From positions 17,756-28,858 of the forward strand of contig DLVV01000048.1 in assembly GCA_003445035.1 (NCBI GenBank): DNA of 11,103 bases, given 5' to 3'. Below the pieces are notes generated by a model, which was not told where the DNA came from, made no database searches, and saw only the letters and a list, made by a program, of their open reading frames with translations. The stretch's first letter is position 1. Every line of letters begins with the position of its first letter. The stretch comes from Planctomycetaceae bacterium. GTDB lineage: Bacteria > Planctomycetota > Planctomycetia > Planctomycetales > Planctomycetaceae. Of this stretch, positions 5,980 through 11,103 are shown piece after piece. Position numbers and translations under genes: made by a program.

Positions 5980-7571
5980 TGCACACGACAACAGGCCCGT
6001 CCGTCGCGGTACGCACATCGAAGCACCCGACCGGTTTCACGCTGGTCGAGATGCTCGTCTCGGTGACGCTGGTGCTGATGATGATGATGATGTTTGCCCA
6101 GGTCTTCGAGATCGCCTCGGGCATCCATGTCAAGATCCGCGGTGTCACTCGAAACGACCAGCGGACCAGGATCCTGACCCGGACCCTTCGCGCCGACCTC
6201 GACAAGCGAACCATGCGGCACGCCACCCCGTTTCGGTTCGGTGAACACCTGGCAACCAACCTGGCCGACCGCGATCTCGACAATCGCCAGGGCTATTTCT
6301 CCGTCTCGGAGAACAACCCCCGGAACGACCTGGACGATGTGCTGCAGTTCACCGCACGCACGTCGATTTCCCTGCAGAACATCGATTCCACGCGATTCGC
6401 CGGAGCGTCCAACAACCTCGCCAACATGGCCGAGGACGCCAATAACAACAACCAGCTGGATCCGGGCGAGGACATCAACGGCAACGGCCAGCTGGATTCA
6501 GGACTCAACGGGGTGGGTTTCAACCAACCCGATTGGGATGACGGTGTTTACGACAACGTCTCGGAATCGATCGCCGCGGAGATCTCCTATTTCCTCCGAA
6601 ACGGCATCCTCTATCGACGCGTGTTGCTTCTGCGACAACCGGCCTACGGTGGCGGCCAGCCAACCAACACCGCGGGCAACCCGATCGTTCCCGCTTACGC
6701 CGGCCTGGAACGACCCTTCTGGTACGACTTCGACTTTTCGGCCCACTTCGATTCTGTCCTGGGCATCCCGCGTTTCCACGGCCTGGACTCCCTGGACAAC
6801 TCGGGGTCGCTGGCCGACTACCCCCTGGGGTACCGCCGCCACCGGTTCGGTCACAGCCATGTGACGGGAATCCCTCGCGAGTTCACTCCCGACGGCCAGT
6901 TCATCGGCCGGTTCACGCACGAGGAAACTTCGCACCCCGCCTTCACCTACCCGAGGATCGTCGACCAGCAGAATCCGAGTCCGATGGACGGCAACGCGTT
7001 CGGCCAGAGTCCTCAACTTGGCATCGACGGCGTCCTCACCCGTTTCCGCAACGGTCCCCGTCGCGCCGAAGATGTCCTGATGACCAACGTTCACTCCTTT
7101 GACATCAAGGTGCTCCGTGACGCACAGGCTCCCTGGAGCCGACCGGAAGCCTACGACGTGGCTTTTGACACCGGTCACCCACGCGAAAACGCCGGCCTCG
7201 GTCTGGTCACCCTGCCCAGAAGCTGGGTGGCGGGGAAGTTGTTTCCCAGCGAGGACGCCAACGGAAACGACGTGCTGGATTCCGGTGAAGATCAGAACAA
7301 CAACGGGGTGCTGGACTACACCTACGTGCGTTCCGTCGAACGCCACCGCCACATGAGTCTCTGGTACCGGGTTGTCCAACCCGGCACCAGTGGCCAGATC
7401 GAACCCAACTGGCCGAAGAATGCCGGCCAGCGAGTGGTCGACGGTTCGGTCATCTGGGAGGCGGCCCACGACCCGTTCCAGGCACTGGCCATCCAGGCGA
7501 CGGTCCGGTTTCTCGATCCGCACAGCGGGCACATGCGACAGGCCACCATCCTGCATTCCCTGGTCAACTGA
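5979..7571 (+). CDS. GspJ/PilW-like minor pseudopilin, enlarged, with two calcium-loop-like sites
   Basis: This 530-residue prepilin has a 19-residue leader ending HPTG, then FTLVEMLVSVTLVLMMMMMF. The site is G19|F20 and Glu +5 is E24. The gene starts on the A of the previous gene's TGA (TGATG), so it is coupled to it. Typical GspJ/PilW traits are the early RTRILTRTLRADLDKRT helix (62-78), which matches the R-x-x-x-x-L-x-x-DL pattern, and a C-terminal QALAIQATVRFLD (501-513) followed by a strand ending the protein. Classical GspJ is about 200 residues. ED-x-N-x-NG doublets lie at 152-175 and 425-446. Just after the second, residues 465-494 contain a motif resembling phage tail proteins. The Met run at 34-38, in the membrane helix, is encoded by five ATG codons. 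Confidence 0.84.
   Translation: MHTTTGPSVAVRTSKHPTGFTLVEMLVSVTLVLMMMMMFAQVFEIASGIHVKIRGVTRNDQRTRILTRTLRADLDKRTMRHATPFRFGEHLATNLADRDLDNRQGYFSVSENNPRNDLDDVLQFTARTSISLQNIDSTRFAGASNNLANMAEDANNNNQLDPGEDINGNGQLDSGLNGVGFNQPDWDDGVYDNVSESIAAEISYFLRNGILYRRVLLLRQPAYGGGQPTNTAGNPIVPAYAGLERPFWYDFDFSAHFDSVLGIPRFHGLDSLDNSGSLADYPLGYRRHRFGHSHVTGIPREFTPDGQFIGRFTHEETSHPAFTYPRIVDQQNPSPMDGNAFGQSPQLGIDGVLTRFRNGPRRAEDVLMTNVHSFDIKVLRDAQAPWSRPEAYDVAFDTGHPRENAGLGLVTLPRSWVAGKLFPSEDANGNDVLDSGEDQNNNGVLDYTYVRSVERHRHMSLWYRVVQPGTSGQIEPNWPKNAGQRVVDGSVIWEAAHDPFQALAIQATVRFLDPHSGHMRQATILHSLVN
6432..6503 (+). repeat. ED-x-N-x-N repeat doublet, site 1 in the GspJ-like protein
   Basis: Residues 152-175 read EDANNNNQLDPG then EDINGNGQLDSG. 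Same 12-residue spacing; the second unit ends in Leu at loop position 12. Confidence 0.75.
7251..7316 (+). repeat. ED-x-N-x-N repeat doublet, site 2 in the GspJ-like protein
   Basis: Residues 425-446 read EDANGNDVLDSG then EDQNNNGVLD. The doublet sits directly before the phage-tail-like segment and before the C-terminal strands, so the two may form one inserted block. Confidence 0.75.
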
Positions 7572-7641
7572 TCCATCCCACCCACACCCATTCGACACCA
7601 GCACGACAAGTGAACATCCGCCCTGGGCCGGGCTTGCTTCC

Positions 7642-7645
7642 GGAG
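7642..7645 (+). promoter_or_regulatory. Shine-Dalgarno GGAG before the GspK-like gene
   Basis: GGAG with a nine-base spacer to the ATG at 7655. An in-frame GTG at 7610 has no comparable upstream site and would give an over-long leader, so 7655 is preferred. Confidence 0.55.
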
Positions 7646-7654
7646 CTACCCACA

Positions 7655-10600
7655 ATGAGACGTGTCTTCGATTCTCGCTGCACGGCCAACCCGCGTCGCG
7701 GTTCGACCTTCGTCGTCGTCCTGGCGCTGCTGGCGCTGCTGGCGATCATCGGCCTGGCATTCGTCACCTTCACCGGGGCCGAGAAGGAGAGTGCCGAGTT
7801 CTTCGTGGCCACCAGCAACCGCGAGGTGGCTCCGCAGATCAACACCGACGACACGCTGGACTTCGGCATCCGCCAGCTTGTGCTGGGAGCCAGCCGCGAC
7901 CAGTACAACAGCGCGCTGTGGGGTGGTCGGCACTCGCTGCTGGCCGGCATGTTCGGCAACAACCTGAGCCCGCACTCCGGGCAGGGCATTCACGTCGGCA
8001 TCAACTCCAACACCGGCGAGTTCTTCGTCGACCAGGACTTCGACGGCCAGCCCGATCCCCTGGACCAGAACTTCGACGGCCAGCCCGACCAACCGTTCAC
8101 CTCCGACCAACGCCTGGAGATCAACGACTCGCCGGTGATCCAACCCAGCCCCACCGTTCGCCTGGTCCGGCTGATGCCTCAACCCGATGCCGGATATTCC
8201 TACCCCGACATCAACAACGTGTTCCTGTCGTGGCGAGGACACACGCTGAACTCGACGAACAACCGGCAGGCGTTCACGGTCCTGCCGTCATTCCATCGCC
8301 CCGGGTTGTTGCGGAATTCCGCCAACAGCAGTCCCACCCTGGAGCAGGGGGCCTCGATCGGGCAACCGTTGAGAAACTGGGAGGTCGACCAGAGATCCCG
8401 GGCCAAGGTCCTCCGCCCCCATCCGTGGCATCGACACGTTTTCGCCAACGGCGTCCAAAGCGCGTATTCCCGCTTTGTCATCGACAAGTCCACCGCGGAC
8501 GCGTTGGAACTCAGCGGGCCGTTTCCCTGGGGCACCGAGGACGTCAACAACAACCACGTGCTGGACCAGGGCGAGGACACCAACGGAAACAACCGGCTGG
8601 ATGAAGAAGGCCATTTCGGTGTCTGGACGATGACCACCGATCAGAATCAACCCGGAAACTCCGGCCTGCGGACCGGCCAGTGGCTCCGCAATTCCAACGG
8701 TTTCTATGTGGGGGGAACCGTCAACAGCAACGGCAACCCGATCCAGCAGACCTTTGTTCCCCACTACGCGTTTGACGCGGATGCCGACGGGGACGGGATC
8801 CGGGAGGCCATCTGGCTGGACCTGGACCACCCCGTCCGCGTGCTCGCTGACGGCCGCAAGGTGATCCCGCTGTTCGCCTTCACCGTGCTGGACGCCGACG
8901 GGCTCGTCAATCTCAACACCGCCGGCAACGTGTCCAACCGACACGACCCGGCCCGCAACCCCGCCGGCCAGGTCGTCGGAACCACACCCTTTGGAGGCAC
9001 CGAGGACGTCAACGGCAACGGGGACCTGGACCAGGGAGAGGACACCGGCAGTCCGGGCAACCAGTTGCTCGACACCCAGCTGATCTCCCGCTCCAACCAG
9101 GGCCTCTCTCCGTCGGAAGTCAATCCGCAGTGGGTGCTCAACGCCCACCCCAACTTCGATCGGCCACCGGGCCAGTTGCCGGCCGAGTTATTTCGCCAGC
9201 ACGTGATGACGTTCGGCCACAGCCCGGCCGATCGGGCCGAGGCGGCGAACATGGAATGGTGGTTTGCCCTGAAGGGGGCACGCCACCCGGACTCGACCAA
9301 CGAGTACCTGGCCGGTCGGGCCGGCGAGGAACAACTGCTCAGTGGCGGCGGGATTCCCGGGGCCGGAATCTCCAATATCGATGACAACCACAATCGGGGC
9401 GAGGGCCAGTCGATCAACACCACCTTCGGACCCGCACTGCGACCCGAGTCCCTGGCCGGATTCCGGCCGTTCCGCCATCCACTGGACTTCCGCGGAAGCG
9501 GCCAGTCGATCTACTTCGGAATCGACTCGACCGACCCCTTCCATCCCGGCGACCTCCTGGCCAACAACCCCAACGCCGCGGCCACCTGGAAATGGCGTCC
9601 GGGCATGGCCGTCAACATCGCGCTGCTCCCCCGCGTCCGTGTTGATCGCTGGCACCGGTACCAGGGCTACCAGGCGTCCTTCAACAACCAGAACCACGTC
9701 CGCTGGAACCGGTACCTCAACGGCACGCTGACCCCCTCACCGTTCATTGATCAACTGCTGGACGACGAGGCGGAAACGGTGGTCGACTACCGGTACCGAC
9801 AGCCGTCGGATGCCGTGTTTGCCCCCGAGGAGAACTACTTCCTGCAGGCCAGCGATTCCGACGCCGAGTTGACCGCCGCCGACTCGCGGTTGGCGGCGTT
9901 GATGCCCTACAACCTCCGTACCAACCGCCGTTCCGAGTCGATCCGGCACAACCTGACCACTGAGAGCTGGGACCTGAAGTCGTTTCGACGGGGCCAGTCG
10001 AGCCGTCGCACCTGGGAATTCCCCAACGGCCAACTCAATACCTCGTTCGCCCTCAACAACAAGCTGCGTCCGGTGCTGTACCGGCTGCTGAACCAGTCCT
10101 CCGAGGTCCCCGGTTCGGTCTGGCCCATCCAGGTCCAGTCGCTCGCACTGCCGAGCAACGCCGGCGTCGTCAACTTCCTCACCGCGTTCTACACCCGCCG
10201 CTACCGGCTCAGCCTCAACCACCTGCTGACATGGAACAACGAACTCGCCAACTCCACCGAAATGGTGATGCGTCCGCTGACTCCGCACCCGACAAGCCTG
10301 CCGTCCAGCGTCGTCCCGCTTCCGGCCGCCGGCCAGAACTTCCCTCCGCAGAACTCCCTGCAGCAGGAGGCCTGGGCACGATACGACCGTCAACGGATGG
10401 CCCGGGACATCTATTCGCTGCTGTACCTGTTCTGCGGAGGACTCGACAACATTGATCCTCTCACCGTGCCCAACAACCCCCTGGGCGCTGCCCCGATCTA
10501 CACCGAACCCCGGCTCCGCGAGATGGCCCAGTTCGCGGTGAACCTGGTCGACTCGATGGATCGAGACAACATCAACACCCTCTTCGAGTACGACAAGAAC

Positions 10601-11103
10601 CTCTCCGACGGATGGTCCCTCAATGACATTCCCTACGGGCTCCAGCAGGAACTGCCGGCCGTCCGGGGGGTGGTGACCGGTGTCGAGGCCCAGGAGCTGA
10701 CGATCAGCGAGGCGTTCACCGTTGTCACCCGCCTCGTGCAGGCCAACGGCGACCAGGTCAACATCCCGGAAACCCCCGACGACGACCGGAAGGCACGCGC
10801 CTACGGGTGGTTCGAAATCCGCAACTCCGGCAACGAGCCGATCGACTTCAACCGCCGGGCCTGGAAACTGCAGTTGCAGGTCAACCCCGGAGAAGACACC
10901 AACGTCAACGGCATGATCGACCCGGGAGAGGACACCAACAACGATGGGATTCTCACACCCGGTTTCGGGACCACCTCCGTCACCCCCCGTGGCATCGGTC
11001 TCGGCAACCAGACCGTTCTGCAACCGGGTCGGGTGCTGGCGATCGGCACGGCGGCCGATCGGAACCACGTGATGATCCCCGATCCGGCCGACGCAACCGC
11101 AGA
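7655..11103 (+). CDS. Giant GspK/PilX-like prepilin-type protein (3' end beyond the window)
   Basis: The frame is open to the window end: at least 1149 residues without a stop, against roughly 330 for a classical GspK. A 16-residue basic leader (MRRVFDSRCTANPRRG) precedes STFVVVLALLALLAIIGLAF. Mature position +5 is Val, not Glu, as is usual for GspK, which caps the pseudopilus tip. Planctomycete family marks follow: DADADGDGIREAIWLDL at 374-390, PLFAFTVLDADGLVNLN at 405-421, MAQFAVNLVDSMDRDN at 957-972, TLFEYDKN at 975-982 and GWFEIRNSGNEPIDF at 1051-1065. Calcium-loop-like repeats occur at 126-147, 295-316, 450-463 and 1079-1101. The preceding gap (7572-7654) holds only the ribosome-binding region. 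Most of the protein has no domain I can name. It is presumably the tip subunit completing the I-J-K complex. Confidence 0.82.
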   Translation, partial: MRRVFDSRCTANPRRGSTFVVVLALLALLAIIGLAFVTFTGAEKESAEFFVATSNREVAPQINTDDTLDFGIRQLVLGASRDQYNSALWGGRHSLLAGMFGNNLSPHSGQGIHVGINSNTGEFFVDQDFDGQPDPLDQNFDGQPDQPFTSDQRLEINDSPVIQPSPTVRLVRLMPQPDAGYSYPDINNVFLSWRGHTLNSTNNRQAFTVLPSFHRPGLLRNSANSSPTLEQGASIGQPLRNWEVDQRSRAKVLRPHPWHRHVFANGVQSAYSRFVIDKSTADALELSGPFPWGTEDVNNNHVLDQGEDTNGNNRLDEEGHFGVWTMTTDQNQPGNSGLRTGQWLRNSNGFYVGGTVNSNGNPIQQTFVPHYAFDADADGDGIREAIWLDLDHPVRVLADGRKVIPLFAFTVLDADGLVNLNTAGNVSNRHDPARNPAGQVVGTTPFGGTEDVNGNGDLDQGEDTGSPGNQLLDTQLISRSNQGLSPSEVNPQWVLNAHPNFDRPPGQLPAELFRQHVMTFGHSPADRAEAANMEWWFALKGARHPDSTNEYLAGRAGEEQLLSGGGIPGAGISNIDDNHNRGEGQSINTTFGPALRPESLAGFRPFRHPLDFRGSGQSIYFGIDSTDPFHPGDLLANNPNAAATWKWRPGMAVNIALLPRVRVDRWHRYQGYQASFNNQNHVRWNRYLNGTLTPSPFIDQLLDDEAETVVDYRYRQPSDAVFAPEENYFLQASDSDAELTAADSRLAALMPYNLRTNRRSESIRHNLTTESWDLKSFRRGQSSRRTWEFPNGQLNTSFALNNKLRPVLYRLLNQSSEVPGSVWPIQVQSLALPSNAGVVNFLTAFYTRRYRLSLNHLLTWNNELANSTEMVMRPLTPHPTSLPSSVVPLPAAGQNFPPQNSLQQEAWARYDRQRMARDIYSLLYLFCGGLDNIDPLTVPNNPLGAAPIYTEPRLREMAQFAVNLVDSMDRDNINTLFEYDKNLSDGWSLNDIPYGLQQELPAVRGVVTGVEAQELTISEAFTVVTRLVQANGDQVNIPETPDDDRKARAYGWFEIRNSGNEPIDFNRRAWKLQLQVNPGEDTNVNGMIDPGEDTNNDGILTPGFGTTSVTPRGIGLGNQTVLQPGRVLAIGTAADRNHVMIPDPADATA
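8030..8095 (+). repeat. Tandem 33-bp direct repeat encoding DQ(D/N)FDGQPD loops
   Basis: Two adjacent 33-base units, 8030-8062 and 8063-8095, are identical at 28 of 33 positions by my count. They encode DQDFDGQPDPL and DQNFDGQPDQP (residues 126-147). The first unit plus the next Asp has acidic residues at loop positions 1, 3, 5, 9 and 12 with Gly at 6, like a thrombospondin-3 or EF-hand loop. Confidence 0.75.
8537..8602 (+). repeat. ED-x-N-x-N repeat doublet, site 1 in the GspK-like protein
   Basis: Residues 295-316 read EDVNNNHVLDQG then EDTNGNNRLD, with 12-residue spacing. Confidence 0.72.
8780..8815 (+). repeat. DADGDG calcium-loop-like motif in the GspK-like protein
   Basis: Residues 376-387 read DADGDGIREAIW: Asp at 1, 3 and 5, Gly at 6, Glu at 9, but Trp at 12. 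The DGDG...W arrangement just before the PLFAF block is characteristic of this planctomycete family, so it is probably ancestral, unlike the scattered ED-x-N-x-NG sites. Confidence 0.55.
9002..9043 (+). repeat. ED-x-N-x-NG repeat, site 2 in the GspK-like protein
   Basis: Residues 450-463 read EDVNGNGDLDQGED. One complete unit followed by ED; the second unit has decayed (DTGSPGNQLLD). Confidence 0.68.
10889..10957 (+). repeat. ED-x-N-x-N repeat doublet, site 3 in the GspK-like protein
   Basis: Residues 1079-1101: G, then EDTNVNGMIDPG, then EDTNNDGILT. The second unit has Asp at loop position 5 and Thr in place of the usual Asp at position 9. Confidence 0.72.

Noticed and set aside
7372..8604. 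A 410-codon + strand frame bridging the GspJ-like and GspK-like genes
   Set aside because: Arg/Pro-rich out-of-frame translation of two genes with better evidence (prepilin leaders, family motifs, ribosome-binding sites).
3377..10957. CRISPR array or DNA-level interspersed repeat as an explanation of the ED-x-N-x-N sites
   Set aside because: The similarity is in the protein; DNA copies are diverged, irregularly spaced and always in frame within genes.
9737..11068. A 443-codon open frame on the minus strand
   Set aside because: It is antisense to the giant GspK-like gene, whose frame carries conserved planctomycete motifs and stays open for over 3.4 kb.

Overview
This window is a GC-rich stretch coding on the + strand only. 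It carries a type II secretion / type IV pilus-like (pseudopilus) assembly operon. Several protein features point to a planctomycete (Planctomycetota, probably class Planctomycetia). The pseudopilins are greatly enlarged and have long 14-23 residue leaders. The last gene shows a signature pattern of the giant planctomycete GspK/PilX-like proteins: a DGDG-x(4)-W motif, then PLFAFTVLDADGLVNLN, then AQFAVNLVDSMD and TLFEYD. The exact genus cannot be read from the sequence.

Layout: 1-78 is the 3' end of a GspE/PilB-type assembly ATPase. 88-1341 encodes GspF, the inner-membrane platform protein, with an unusual lysine-rich linker. Six prepilin-type genes follow: a GspG-like (1366-2310), a second, divergent GspG-like (2417-3523), a GspH-like (3569-4810), a GspI/PilV-like (4807-5979), a GspJ/PilW-like (5979-7571) and a giant GspK-like gene (7655 to past the window end). 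The order is therefore E-F-G-G'-H-I-J-K, the textbook order with one extra pseudopilin. H/I and I/J overlap at ATGA and TGATG, so they are probably translationally coupled. The only large gap inside the operon is 106 bp, between the two G-like genes.

How the genes should work together: the ATPase powers GspF, which extracts processed pseudopilins from the inner membrane. The I-J-K minor pseudopilins prime the tip, and the G-like subunits form the filament. The prepilin peptidase, secretin, and GspL/M/C-like parts are not in the window.

The most unusual signal is a family of acidic, calcium-loop-like repeats scattered through the last five pseudopilin genes. One class is a 12-residue ED-x-N-x-N-G-x-L-D-x-G unit, usually in doublets, found at nine sites in four proteins. 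The other class is near-canonical EF-hand or thrombospondin-3-like loops, including a pair in the GspI-like protein and a tandem 33-bp duplication in the GspK-like protein. They are absent from GspF and, in recognisable form, from the first GspG-like protein. This suggests a pseudopilus whose minor subunits are decorated or stabilised by Ca2+. That function is inference; the repeat pattern is directly visible.

No tRNA, rRNA, CRISPR array, insertion sequence, convincing promoter or terminator was found. Long open frames on the minus strand are antisense shadows of the real genes.
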